Shown here one piece after another: positions 55,421 to 63,880 of a stretch of 64,000 nt of DNA. Numbering within the stretch: the stretch's first letter is position 1; each line of letters begins with the position of its first letter. This DNA is from Mytilinidion resinicola (taxonomy: Eukaryota > Ascomycota > Dothideomycetes > Mytilinidiales > Mytilinidiaceae), in NCBI RefSeq assembly GCF_010093595.1, contig NW_022985462.1, positions 8,948-72,947 of the forward strand. The letters are read 5' to 3'. The translations under genes and the position numbers were made by a program. The notes beneath the pieces are model-generated. The model ran no database searches. It was not told the DNA's origin and saw nothing but the letters and a program-made list of their open reading frames with translations.

Positions 55421-55771
55421 TGTGTGTTGTGTATGAGCTGTGACGGGATGTGCAAAGGAAATGTTATGTGACGAGATCTTGGAGTTGATGAACTATGGCT
55501 GTACTAGGAATATATAGTTCGGCTTTGTTCATTGTCTTAAGCCTTTGTTGGCTTTAGCGATGTACAGTAGACAATGCGCATGTCACGGCGAATTCGGATA
55601 ATTAGAAAGATGGCGATCAAGATGTTGCTATTAACCATCGCTGGATATGTGTGTCAAAGAAATGCGGCAAAGGCATGTGATAGTATCATTCTATGCTTTT
55701 ACGCGGTCCCCCCTAACAGTCCACTAATTTAGCTACGTGGTCGTAAATCATTAACGACTCAATTCCAGAAC
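55421..55771. other. Spacer with member 1 promoter
   Basis: Holds the TATA/ACAAT promoter of member 1 (55511-55535) and the 3' flank of the next gene; no other gene is seen. Confidence 0.5.
55511..55535 (-). promoter_or_regulatory. ACAAT + TATA core promoter, member 1
   Basis: On the minus strand an ACAAT box (55531-55535) is followed, 15 nt later, by tatata (55511-55516), about 90 bp before ATG 55420. The arrangement matches the other array promoters, though the sequence between the boxes differs. Confidence 0.55.
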
Positions 55772-56182
55772 TCATCCATTCAACCAGGAGTCCCAAATCC
55801 GCCTCTTCTCTTCAACCCCTTCCTCCATCCGTCCCCCGAAATAACTCTTGAAGTTTCCCATGTCTCCGTACATGTGCTCCCGAGGTTTCCGAGGCGGCGA
55901 AGGCCTGGGGTGATACCCCATACTCGATGAGGTATACCTACGCCCAGATTCTGCCTCCCTTTTGCGAGCCTCGACTTCTTCGTCATGCAAGCGCTGCTCC
56001 GCGGCTTCGAAGATTTTTTGTTGCTGTTCACGTTGTTGCTGCTTAGGGTCAGTGCTGGGGCTGGGGCCTACCTGGGAATCGGGACTGGCTTCAGGCTGGG
56101 GAGGTGGACTGGTGGGTGTGGTTTGGGACGACGGGGTGGGCTTACGGTGTTTGGCTTGCATCAGGATAGAGAGGTATTCCAT
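55772..56182 (-). CDS. Small charged protein in the array (member 2)
   Basis: 136 aa from ATG 56182. A Pro/Gln-rich N-terminal half is followed by a Glu/Lys/Arg-rich helical segment (EAAEQRLHDEEVEARKREAE). The C terminus reads MYGDMGNFKSYFGGRMEEG and ends DSWLNG. It lacks the NPWD signature, but the helical segment resembles that of other members, and it sits in the array with the same orientation and a TATA/ACAAT promoter. It may be a distant paralogue or an unrelated insert. Function is unknown. Confidence 0.55.
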   Translation of the reverse strand: MEYLSILMQAKHRKPTPSSQTTPTSPPPQPEASPDSQVGPSPSTDPKQQQREQQQKIFEAAEQRLHDEEVEARKREAESGRRYTSSSMGYHPRPSPPRKPREHMYGDMGNFKSYFGGRMEEGVEEKRRIWDSWLNG

Positions 56183-56261
56183 CGTGGGTGGCGGGGTGCT
56201 GGGAGGTTTGAAGAAGGGGGCAATTGGGAAGAATTGGGGAGTTATCGGAAGGGTTGAGTTG

Positions 56262-56288
56262 TGTTTATATGATGCCGCCGTGCATTGT
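56262..56288 (-). promoter_or_regulatory. ACAAT + TATAA core promoter, member 2
   Basis: Minus strand: an ACAATG-like box near 56283-56288 and tataaac (about 56262-56270), about 80 bp upstream of ATG 56182. A weaker match to the array consensus. Confidence 0.45.
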
Positions 56289-56644
56289 GTTTAATTCTTT
56301 GGCAATGGGGTGATATGTGAGTATACAATGTTGAAGTCAGAAGTGTTGGCTACTTTGGTAATACTCTGAAAGATGAGCGAGCAACGTGAACGGGTAAGCG
56401 CACTTCAAGGTAAGTAACACTGCATACAGGTTGGACATATCGATTATCTCAAGTCACTGTAGTAGGCATGTCATGAGGAGCTGGTACCGGGGTTTTGTAA
56501 AGGACGTATTGAGAAGTCTGCAGACCGTGCTTAGCGGCCCGGCAGACGGTGAGATTTTGTTAGACGTCAGCGAATCCGAAATTTCAGACTCGAAGACTGG
56601 AAATGTCTACGGACCGAGCCACGGGTCTGTCAGACGAGGAGATG

Positions 56645-56715
56645 CTAGTCGATTATCTTCGAGTCGATTATCCTCGAGTCGAATGTCGAACTCGAGGAGC
56701 AAGAGAATCGACTAG
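56645..56715. repeat. Nested inverted repeat with TCGAGT units
   Basis: The outer arms ctagtcgatt (56645-56654) and aatcgactag (56706-56715) are perfect complements. Inner arms cctcgagt (56672-56679) and actcgagg (56690-56697) are also perfect. Between them are repeated gtcgattatc and tcgagtcg units. It lies 35 bp beyond the expected stop of member 3 on its transcribed strand and could form a hairpin in its 3' UTR. Confidence 0.75.
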
Positions 56716-56749
56716 AGAGTGAAGGCGCCCCGAGATCTAGCCCTTAAGG

Positions 56750-57195
56750 CTACTGAGGCTCCGGGGGCAAAGGAGGATTTTCTTTGCCGACCAGCGTACG
56801 ACTTAGTCGCTGCATAGTCTTCGTGAAGGTCGTTCCTCTCGTCGCCTGTCAACGGCCTCGTAATACGCATCCCACGGGTTGTGGGACACGGGGAAGGTAT
56901 CGAGCTTCGCGACGTATGGGACGTATGGCTCTGGTTTGAGTTGCCTTTCTTCCCATGCGGCACCCGTCCAGTGCAGATGGTCCGTTCGCTCTTCTTCGGC
57001 TTGCAGAGCTTCGCGCTCCGCGCGTTGCCGAATTTCTACACGGTAGGCGACCTTTCGCACCTCCTCCTCCCAAGCCAGCTGGCGGCTGCGCTCTAACTCT
57101 TCGAACTGAAGAAGGCGCTCGTCTTCGGTTGGATCGGGGGAGGAAACGAAGCGCTGGAAGATACCAGCGCCTTGCTTCTGGCTGTTGGGACCCAT
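56750..57195 (-). pseudogene. NPWD-family member 3, frameshifted near C terminus
   Basis: The main frame from ATG 57195 gives 130 aa, ending prematurely at 56803 (SRRLCSD). It has the signature DHLHWTGAAWEERQLKP and VSHNPWDAYYEAVDRRREE. Directly after RREE the sequence changes frame. The next frame reads TKTMQRLSRTLVGKENPPLPPEPQ before a stop at 56750, quoted as VGKENPPLPPEPQ. That matches the tail of member 5 (VLLGKDVPPLPPKPQ), so a one- or two-base indel has cut off about 25 residues. Upstream are a Glu/Arg-rich helix (AEREALQAEEERTD) and a PDPTEDERLLQFEE block, also seen in paralogues. The shortened protein may still be made. Function is unknown. Confidence 0.7.
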
Positions 57196-57936
57196 TTTGG
57201 GCTTGGTTAGTATAGAGGATCCGAAGAAAGACGTTTTGGTGTTGTAGGAGTTTTGTTGATTTTGTATGAAGTGTCAAGGAAGTTGAGAAATGTAGGAAGC
57301 TTGACAGAATTGGCTGAAAAATTGGAAAGTTGTGCTCTCTAAACGTCAGTTCAAACGTCTTTATGCAGGCTTTTTCTGGCGTATTGTATATTTACTTAGT
57401 CGGCGATGTCGATATACAACATCCAGGACCTGGCCGCCATGTTGGTGTACTATGTAGTATACACGGTACTTTCTTGAACAAAGTAGCAGCGTTAAGTGAT
57501 GAGCGGCCACCAAATTGATGTGAATGCTTGTATTACTGAAATAGCTACTGAAAAGCAACAAGCCTATATCTAGCCTCAACACAAAGAGAGTAGTTGTCTC
57601 GTATAGAACATAATGCTGTTCTAGACTAGTCAATGAACTAATGAAAGACTGTTCGAAGTTAATACTTTGTCACTAAGGTTCTGGCAATTATAGGTTTCAT
57701 TAAAGGCCATTGGAGTAAGCATGTTACTATAAAGAACTTATGTTGGGGGATTTTGGGAAGGATTTATTGAGTTTACGTACCAGAACCAGACTTGCTGGTT
57801 CGCCAGATGAGGAGTTCTATTTGAACGTCAAAGAATCTGAATGTTAGACTCGAAGAATTTCCGAACTGATAACATGCAAGGCGCCTTCAGGAGGTGCCCT
57901 TAGGAGATGTGACAGGAAGTGTCCCAAGGCCCAGCC
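57196..57936. other. Spacer with member 3 promoter
   Basis: Contains the member 3 promoter (57360-57388) and 3' flank of member 4. The 3' flank shares blocks with the member 3 flank (cgccagatgagg/cggcagacggtgag, cagactcgaaga), so the duplication unit extended beyond the coding region. Confidence 0.55.
57360..57388 (-). promoter_or_regulatory. TACAATACGCCA box + TATA-like, member 3
   Basis: Minus-strand box TACAATACGCCA (57377-57388) is followed 9 nt later by a degenerate TATA (tgcataaa, about 57360-57366). An AGAGCACAA element lies further downstream at 57330-57338. Confidence 0.7.
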
Positions 57937-58596
57937 CTAGGGCCTCTGAGGCTTCGGGGGCTTCGGAGTATTCGGTCTCCTCAGGAGTGAACGGCCCAGG
58001 CGCTTGAGCTTGTAAGACGTTGTCATCACCTCCCTACGCTTATTCACGGCAGCGTAGTATGCATCCCACGGGTTGTGGGATATAGGGAAGGTCCGCACTG
58101 TCGTCAGTGACGGCTCTGGGGGGGTTGGGTTGGTTTGATCCCAACCCGCGCCGGTCCAGTGCAGACCTTCTATGCGGATTTCTTCGGCTCGAAGAGCTTC
58201 GAGCCGTTCGAGCCGTTGACTCAGGTTGCAAATTGACGTGAACTCTGTCTTATTTCGGGGGCCCGAAGGCCAAACTATATACTACGTAGGAAGTGACTGT
58301 ACGCGTAGGCAGAAGCACTAATTAGAGACAGCAGTAGGCACGGTAGGCACGGTAGGCCACCGTACCCCAACCCCTCTCTGTAGAAGTTGTAACTGGCTAG
58401 GCATGCAGGCAGCTACTATGCCAGCAACTCCAAGTCGTTGGAGCTGCGCAACGTAGGAGACGCTTCGGATCTCCCGGGCCGCCTGCTGCGGGCGCTCCTC
58501 ATGAGGTTGAAGTAGACGCTCTCCCTCGCTTAGGTCGGGAGAGGGGATGTAGTGCTGATATTGTCCAGTGCCTTCACTGCGGTATCCAGAGCCCAT
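57937..58596 (-). pseudogene. NPWD-family member 4, split by a 214-bp insertion
   Basis: The N-terminal part from ATG 58596 reads SEGTGQYQHYIPSPDLSEGE, RLLQPHEERPQQ and VSYVAQLQRL, then enters the insertion and stops at 58318. The C-terminal part resumes in the same frame after the insertion: RLEALRAEEIRIEGLHWTGA, VRTFPISHNPWDAYYAAV, RREVMTTSYKLKRLG and PKPPKPQRP, with stop 57937. Without the insertion the frame would be continuous (145 aa), so the gene was intact before the event. The 222 bp between 58219 and 58440 (214-bp insert plus one 8-bp repeat) are an exact multiple of three. The C-terminal half has the NPWD and TGA-x-W motifs of the array. Unless the insert is spliced out, the gene is broken. 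Confidence 0.75.
58219..58432. mobile_element. 214-bp MITE-like insertion in member 4
   Basis: Flanked by imperfect 8-bp direct repeats, agccgttg (58211-58218) and agtcgttg (58433-58440), consistent with a target-site duplication of the hAT length. The ends show weak inverted similarity (actcaggttgc at one end, actt-ggagttgc inverted at the other). There is no coding capacity and an internal short repeat ggcacggta. No second copy is seen in this window. Confidence 0.6.
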
Positions 58597-59213
58597 TGTG
58601 GATTTGGAGTTGGAGTTGGGGCTGTGAATAGTTTTGTGAGTAGTGTAGGTGTGTATGTGAGATGTCAAGGTTCTGAAATGCAGATTACTTGACTGTAATC
58701 TGAGTATTTGAGAGTTGTGCTCTGAAAAGGTGATATTGACGTCCCTATATAGGCTTTTCATGACGTATTGTATACTGACTTATATGTCGCTATGTTTTTG
58801 GACAATGTGGCCACACTAAGAATCTGGCTCCCATATCAGTCTGTGTATTGATCGGCACGTTCATACACAATGTAATAGCGGAATTCCCATCGGTGAAAGC
58901 TATTCAGGAGACATGTCGATCTGGAAGGGAGACGGTAAGATGATGATCTATTGCTAGTTCGGAAATGGGAATAGAGAACACGGAAACATGCAAAATAAGG
59001 GGTCAACTAGTCACTGAAATAAGTACACTCAGGGAGACATAATGAGGCTAGATAAGAGTGAATTGATCTTGGGTATGACCAGCTCATATAGTGATCCTAG
59101 CCAGTGAAGTGAAGGTCAGAGGATGCTGGAGTCAATTGTCAACGAATTCGAATATCAAACCCAGAGAACTCGGGAATGACTACATCGCAGGTGCGGTGAC
59201 CAAGATCTAGCCC
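58597..59213. other. Spacer with member 4 promoter
   Basis: Contains the member 4 promoter (58745-58772) and the 3' flank of member 5; nothing else is seen. Confidence 0.5.
58745..58772 (-). promoter_or_regulatory. TACAATACGTCA box + TATATA, member 4
   Basis: Minus strand: TACAATACGTCA (58761-58772), 9 nt, then TATATA (about 58746-58751). AGAGCACAA follows at 58715-58723, in the region expected for transcription start. Confidence 0.75.
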
Positions 59214-59687
59214 TTAGGGCCTCTGGGGCTTTGGAGGCAGAGGGGGAACATCTTTTCCGAGGAGGACCAGCATCAGACGCTTCATGGTCTTCATGAACGC
59301 CATCTCCTCTCTACGGTTACTAAGCGCCTCAGAGTAAGCGTCCCATGGATTGTGGGATTCTGGCAATGTCCTTACTCTTTCAAGGGGTGGCTTGGGAGAC
59401 ACTGGTTGTATCTGATCCCACCCGGCGCCCGTCCAGTGTAAGTTGTCTTGATAGGCTTCTTCGGCTTGTCGCTGGAGAGCTTCGCGATGTTCACGCTGCC
59501 GGAGCTCGGCATCGCGTTTGGCGTCCTCAATTTGGTAGGCCTTCTGCATTTGGTATTCCATTTGGAAGGCCTTCTGTCTTCGGTCATCATCTGATCCCTG
59601 AAGAAGGTTTTCTTCTTCGATTGGGTCGGGTAAAGAGATGTAGCGCTGGGACCTGCCAGCGCCTTGACTTTGGTCTCTAGAACTCAT
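59214..59687 (-). CDS. NPWD-family small protein, member 5 (intact)
   Basis: 157 aa from ATG 59687. The upstream in-frame ATG at 59792 is disfavoured because it lies close to the promoter boxes, and the other members start at the equivalent of 59687. In order: DQSQGAGRSQRYISLPDPIE, a Gln/Lys/Glu/Arg-rich helix with repeated FQMEYQMQKAYQIEDAKRD and EALQRQAEEAYQ, the signature NLHWTGAGWDQIQPVSP, RTLPESHNPWDAYSEALSN, and the tail RLMLVLLGKDVPPLPPKPQR. This is the best intact representative of the array family. No known domain; no signal peptide. The long charged helix suggests protein-protein interaction (inference). Confidence 0.7.
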   Translation of the reverse strand: MSSRDQSQGAGRSQRYISLPDPIEEENLLQGSDDDRRQKAFQMEYQMQKAYQIEDAKRDAELRQREHREALQRQAEEAYQDNLHWTGAGWDQIQPVSPKPPLERVRTLPESHNPWDAYSEALSNRREEMAFMKTMKRLMLVLLGKDVPPLPPKPQRP

Positions 59688-60770
59688 TGCAGGCGAGGAG
59701 TCGTGATTGTGCAGTTTCTGGGTGATTGAGGAAGTGGTTATGGGAGTAGTTGTAGATGGTGTCAAGGTTTTGAGGTTTGGGAAGTTCGACAACGATTGGA
59801 AAACCTGAAAGCTATGCTCTCCAAAGGAGGCCAGTCTCGACGTCGCTATATAGGCTTGTTCTGGTGTATTGTGTTTTCGCTTGGTTGATGATGTTGATGT
59901 ACAATGACATAATTTACAGCGTGGCTAGTTACTTATCCGTCCAATCTTCAATCCATCCATCGGCCGGATGAATAATCCACACCCATTGAAACCCAATCCA
60001 ACTAATCCAGAAGACGTGCGATTCTCAATCGGATCAAATAGTCCTACTTCCAATGGAATTAGCCATATTCTGGCCCATGCCACTCTCACACTCCCGTTTT
60101 CTATACCTGTAATAGCAGATTTGGCAGTAAGTCTGGGTGGATTGATCTGGATTGTCAAATCCCATCAATCTGACCAATCAATCCTCAATCTCAACCGGCT
60201 CAGTGCAATCAATCGAAGTGCCTTGAACTCCGACCGCTGGATTACTGGCCACGCTGAATCAGTTTGTGCACGCCACCTCGGCATAAATTACAGTATACGG
60301 TGTCGTTCATAAGCAATGAGAAAAAATAAGGCCCTATATCCTATTTCGGTACAGAGTGCATTGCGGTCGACATGTTCACGAACAATATGAGGTAAGAAAA
60401 ATGAGTGAGAGCTGAATGCTCTGGGAAGATGTTAGATGATCCAAAAATGAAAAAACGCGCCGACCTACATGAGGATGAGGTTGGACAACGGAAACTTTGC
60501 TCTTAGCGAGTTATGACTAGAATGGGCAATTGATCACTACGTTTGGCAGACTAGGGAAGTCATTTTAGGTATTTGGGGAATGAATTGATTCTTGTGTGGC
60601 CAGGTCACTTACTGACGCTGGCCGGGTAGATTGAAAGCTGTCGTTTGAACGACACTGACTTCGGAATTTAGCATGCAAGGGATAGTAGGGCTCAGAGGCC
60701 ATCTTTAAGGAGAGTTCTTCCCGCTTTTAGGTTCTTGGTCGTCCTTCTCGGACTCGGACCTTTAGGGAAC
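59688..60770. other. Spacer with member 5 promoter and CAATC-rich segment
   Basis: Contains the member 5 promoter (59847-59873). From about 59940 to 60250 the plus strand is unusually rich in caatc/aatcc words, giving the chance open frame 59968-60312. No gene is supported. Confidence 0.5.
59847..59873 (-). promoter_or_regulatory. CACAATACACCA box + TATATA, member 5
   Basis: Minus strand: CACAATACACCA (59862-59873), 9 nt, then TATATA (59847-59852). A diverged AGAGCATAG element follows at about 59811-59820. Confidence 0.75.
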
Positions 60771-61208
60771 CTATTTCTTGGTCAAGGAGTTCTTGAGTCC
60801 CTTCTTAAAATTTCTGCCCGCTTTTTGGATACCTCTCAGGACGTCCCAGCTAGCTCCCATGCGCCTTGGCGCCTCCTCTTCAGTTATCAGTTGGCTATCA
60901 TCCAAAAAGTCATCGAACTGGCTTTTCCCGGCCTTGAACTGGGGTTCATCGTGAGCACTACGCGAGGCACGAGACTGAGGCTCTTTTGTGACTGTTCCGT
61001 ATAGTCTGGCATCCAATGCCCTCTGCCGAGCCTTGCGCTCATCGTTGAGACGACGCTGCTCTGCTTCGTGTGCTCTGCGCCGCCACTCCCATTCTGACGA
61101 CTGGCCGTTGCGCTCCTGGTAATGGCGTTCCTAGGTTTCGCGCGCGCTGCCCTCTGCTTCTGCTTCTCGTCGAGGATCGACGTTGGGATTATGCCGTGAA
61201 GGAGGCAT
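60771..61208 (-). pseudogene. Array member 6 with in-frame TAG
   Basis: The frame from ATG 61208 would run 145 aa but is cut by a TAG at 61131-61133 after only 25 residues (PPSRHNPNVDPRREAEAEGS, then ARET, stop). The same frame continues open with ERHYQERNGQSSEWEWRRRA, HEAEQRRLNDERKARQRALD and a Lys-rich end KKGLKNSLTKK at 60771. The stop codon would be CAG with a single C-to-T change, in a CpA context typical of RIP in fungi. The gene lacks the NPWD motif and is mainly a charged helix. It shares promoter and orientation with the array. Readthrough or use of a downstream ATG is possible. Confidence 0.65.
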
Positions 61209-62107
61209 GTTGAGTGTGGTTCTTGAGAACTTGGAGCTGTGGGTCGAGTTGAAGTTTGAGGGTTGAAAGAGTTTTGTTGCGTTGAAATGTGAGGTTTTTA
61301 AACAACTTTGGGGAATCTGTGGTCTGTAGAGACTGTCCAAGATGAAGCTATATACTCAAACCTTGGTGTATTGTATATTTACGTAGTCGGAAATATGTGA
61401 GTGAATGATGTTTAATTGAAAGCTTGGCTGGTATATTCAAGAACAATGTGGACCTTAGAGCTGTTCATCGTACGTGTACAAAGACACTTAATGACACAGC
61501 GAGCAATACGTCGCATGTTATCGCAGAGGACTTGGGCGAAACTTGGGGACGAGAACGGAAAGGATACCTGCTTATCGACCATGAGGGAAGAACACTCTGG
61601 TGACATGAGGATGCAAATCGAATTGTATTCATACACTCAGCTATTAAGACCCTCGTTTCAGGCACTTTGTCACTTCCGAGTCGCATCAAAAGGGAGTCTT
61701 ATATCCACGAGATATGAAACTGCGTTTACCACTGGCATGAAAGACTGGTCTGGCAAATGAAAGAGTTTTAAGACGGATGGCAACGATGGAACTTTCTCTC
61801 TGAAGACCTCACCTCGCAGCAGGATGTGATCCACTTCTCCTGAGCAAATGATCTCGCGAAAGAGATCACGTGTTTGAAATGTCTCAAACTAGGGAAATAG
61901 CCTAAGATACAATAGTACTTGAAGAAACCATAGAGCATAGAGTTAGTAAATCACTCACGTGTGGGCACATTATAAGGAGTTACGTTGGGAGGTGTAGAGG
62001 TTCAGATTTGGTATCTAAGTAACCAGTTGCCATGTAGTTCGGTCAGCCAGAAGTCAGGTCTTGTGGAGTATGAGATTGCATCAAGAAGCGCCGCCGTTGG
62101 GAAATGT
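61209..62107. other. Spacer with member 6 promoter
   Basis: Contains the member 6 promoter (61349-61375) and the 3' flank of member 7. The open frame 61416-61760 is not supported. Confidence 0.5.
61349..61375 (-). promoter_or_regulatory. TACAATACACCA box + TATATA, member 6
   Basis: Minus strand: TACAATACACCA (61364-61375), 9 nt, then TATATA (61349-61354), the same spacing as members 4 and 5. Confidence 0.75.
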
Positions 62108-62617
62108 TCACTCAAACGGTCGAGGGCCCTTCTTGAGCTTGTTCTTGGCTTTCTCAGTGAGCCGCTTGCCCCAGGTTTTGACGTCTTCACCTGCGTTGGA
62201 AAGACCATTATCCTCTTTCCGCCGCGACGCGGTCTGTGAACGATCAAGGTGTTGTTCGGGTATTCGACCGAGTATATCGTCGAACGTGGTCGACCGTGGG
62301 GGTCGAGGTGGAGGCGCGGTGAGATGACGGGACGGTACGTGTCGAGCTGGTATGCGGTCAGTGACATGGCTCCGATCTTGTGGATGTCGGGTGACCGGTT
62401 GCCGTGGTTTCGGGTTCCAGGCTGCGCCCGTGGCAAACAGCCGGTTCTCTAGTTCCTCAGTCAGAGGTTGATCTCTCGGTGGTGGACCACGTCCCACATA
62501 TTGGTGGCCATTTGCATGTTCATAAGTTTTTCGGCCACTTTCTGCGTCATAAGCAATAGTTTGCCAGCCTGGAGGCAGGTGTTCATCCTCGCTGTTTGTG
62601 AACCTTCTCGGTCCCAT
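62108..62617 (-). CDS. Small protein with WW-like start, array member 7
   Basis: 169 aa from ATG 62617. Residues 13-40 (HLPPGWQTIAYDAESGRKTYEH) resemble the first half of a WW domain, with the LPPGW motif and an aromatic further on, but the second Trp is missing. Then comes the array signature NRLFATGAAWNPKPRQPVT (TGA-x-W), followed by a Pro/Arg-rich stretch and a Lys-rich end (EKAKNKLKKGPRPFE). There is no NPWD motif. It is related to member 1 through the shared TGA-x-WNPKP block. Function is unknown; a proline-rich-ligand interaction is speculative. Confidence 0.65.
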   Translation of the reverse strand: MGPRRFTNSEDEHLPPGWQTIAYDAESGRKTYEHANGHQYVGRGPPPRDQPLTEELENRLFATGAAWNPKPRQPVTRHPQDRSHVTDRIPARHVPSRHLTAPPPRPPRSTTFDDILGRIPEQHLDRSQTASRRKEDNGLSNAGEDVKTWGKRLTEKAKNKLKKGPRPFE

Positions 62618-63175
62618 GATGGAATAAATGTGCTTGGAAGGGTTCGGTGGAGTGGTGATAAGTTGCGTTGTGAAGTTGATGACGATATGTTTTTTGAAAC
62701 TTTCTGGTTTTTAACATTTTGCAGAAATAATTCTCATATGCTCCAGGGAGTTGTGAATTGTATGATTACATGATTCACGACACGTGAAATGACAATGTAG
62801 AAATAAGCATGTTGACGGTATCACATCGTATACGAACAATGTAAAGCTGGAAAGAAACTGGCTTTTTAAATTTCTAGGTGGCGCGAGACGTACATCTCTT
62901 TATACGCCCTGGGAGTCATGAATTAATTTAGAGAGTCAGCTCAAGATTGGTTTTAAGTCACGGGCTCAGAATTGAATGTTGCTGACTTCATGTTATAAGC
63001 AGCTTTTTTTTGCAATAATTGAAGATCTCCTACATGTGAGATTCGCCACGGATGTAATTCTGGGTTGGAAGTGGGGTTTGTCTATTTTTTTTTTCTAAGA
63101 TTTACTTGACCACGGTGGGTGATAACAATCTACGTAAGGGGTTCCAAGCCATCAAGGGTGGGCGGCATTGGGGAA
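62618..63175. other. Spacer, member 7 promoter side
   Basis: A partial ACAATTCAC box lies near 62753-62762 on the minus strand, without a clean TATA at the array spacing. AT-rich, with a poly-T run near 63085; no gene is seen. Confidence 0.45.
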
Positions 63176-63727
63176 TCAAGTCCCCTCATATGGCTTGACG
63201 CCTTTGTGGCGTTTGATGGTCTTGGAGGTCTTAGAGCGTTCCAAGGGATTCCACTCCTCGGTTAACTCCCGAGTTATCCGCCTGAAGAAACCAGGTTTAG
63301 CGTTTGGAACGCCTTCCTGGTTCCCCTCTGGCTTCTGTGCCTCCGGGAGTGATGCTGGCAGTGGCTCGTTTAGCCACTGAAGAAATTTTCGCCCGCTAGA
63401 CGTCGCATTACGCTGATTTGGTGCAGGTTTCGACGCTGTGGGTTCTTGGACGATGCTGGTAGACGCGACAGATTGGGCAGTGGTGCTGGCTTGGATAGCA
63501 GTTGCCCTTCGGCGCTTCTCACCTTCTTCGACCTGAGCCCAGTATTTGTTATACCGAGCCAAGTCCCGTGGGTTAGGATTGTTAGGGATCATAACTCCAT
63601 GTTTGTCACGAGTGAATTCAGGCTTAGCCGGGGCATAGTAAAATTGTCCCAAGTCAGCATCGTAGCCAACAGCTTGGTCCCCGAATTGCGAATCGTCTCC
63701 AAAATAGTGGAACTTACGACCGGCCAT
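63176..63727 (-). CDS. Small charged protein, array member 8
   Basis: 183 aa from ATG 63727. It starts AGRKFHYFGDDSQFGDQAVG and YDADLGQFYYAPAKPEF (Tyr/Phe-rich). A central helix follows with NPNPRDLARYNKYWAQVEEG, a possible distant form of the NPWD region, then a Ser/Thr-rich linker. The basic C terminus reads FFRRITRELTEEWNPLERSK and ends KGVKPYEGT. It has the array orientation and an ACAAT/TATA promoter with an AGAGCACAA start region. Homology to the other members is uncertain. Function is unknown. Confidence 0.6.
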   Translation of the reverse strand: MAGRKFHYFGDDSQFGDQAVGYDADLGQFYYAPAKPEFTRDKHGVMIPNNPNPRDLARYNKYWAQVEEGEKRRRATAIQASTTAQSVASTSIVQEPTASKPAPNQRNATSSGRKFLQWLNEPLPASLPEAQKPEGNQEGVPNAKPGFFRRITRELTEEWNPLERSKTSKTIKRHKGVKPYEGT

Positions 63728-63858
63728 GTTGAGGGTTGGGAGTCGGTGGTGTGAGGTTGTGGTTCGAAGTATGTTTTCTGAGCGTTTGGAGTTGCGGTAG
63801 TTCAGGCTTCAGAGATGAGGTTGGAAATTTGTGCTCTCTAACCTCCGTCTAGGACACC

Positions 63859-63880
63859 CTTATATATCGATATATTGTAC
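63859..63880 (-). promoter_or_regulatory. TACAATAT box + TATATAA, member 8
   Basis: Minus strand: GTACAATATA (about 63871-63880) and TATATAA immediately downstream (63860-63866), with AGAGCACAA at 63829-63837. The box-to-TATA spacing is shorter than in members 4-6. A similar gtacaat block recurs near 63972, possibly the start of another unit beyond the window. Confidence 0.6.

Larger units (their letters stand above)
56183..56749. other. Spacer with member 2 promoter and inverted repeat
   Basis: Contains the member 2 promoter (56262-56288) and, next to the end of member 3, a palindromic segment (56645-56715; separate entry). No gene is seen. Confidence 0.5.

Noticed and set aside
59968..60312. 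114-aa plus-strand frame in the array
   Set aside because: It arises from caatc/aatcc-rich sequence, runs against the array, and has no family resemblance.
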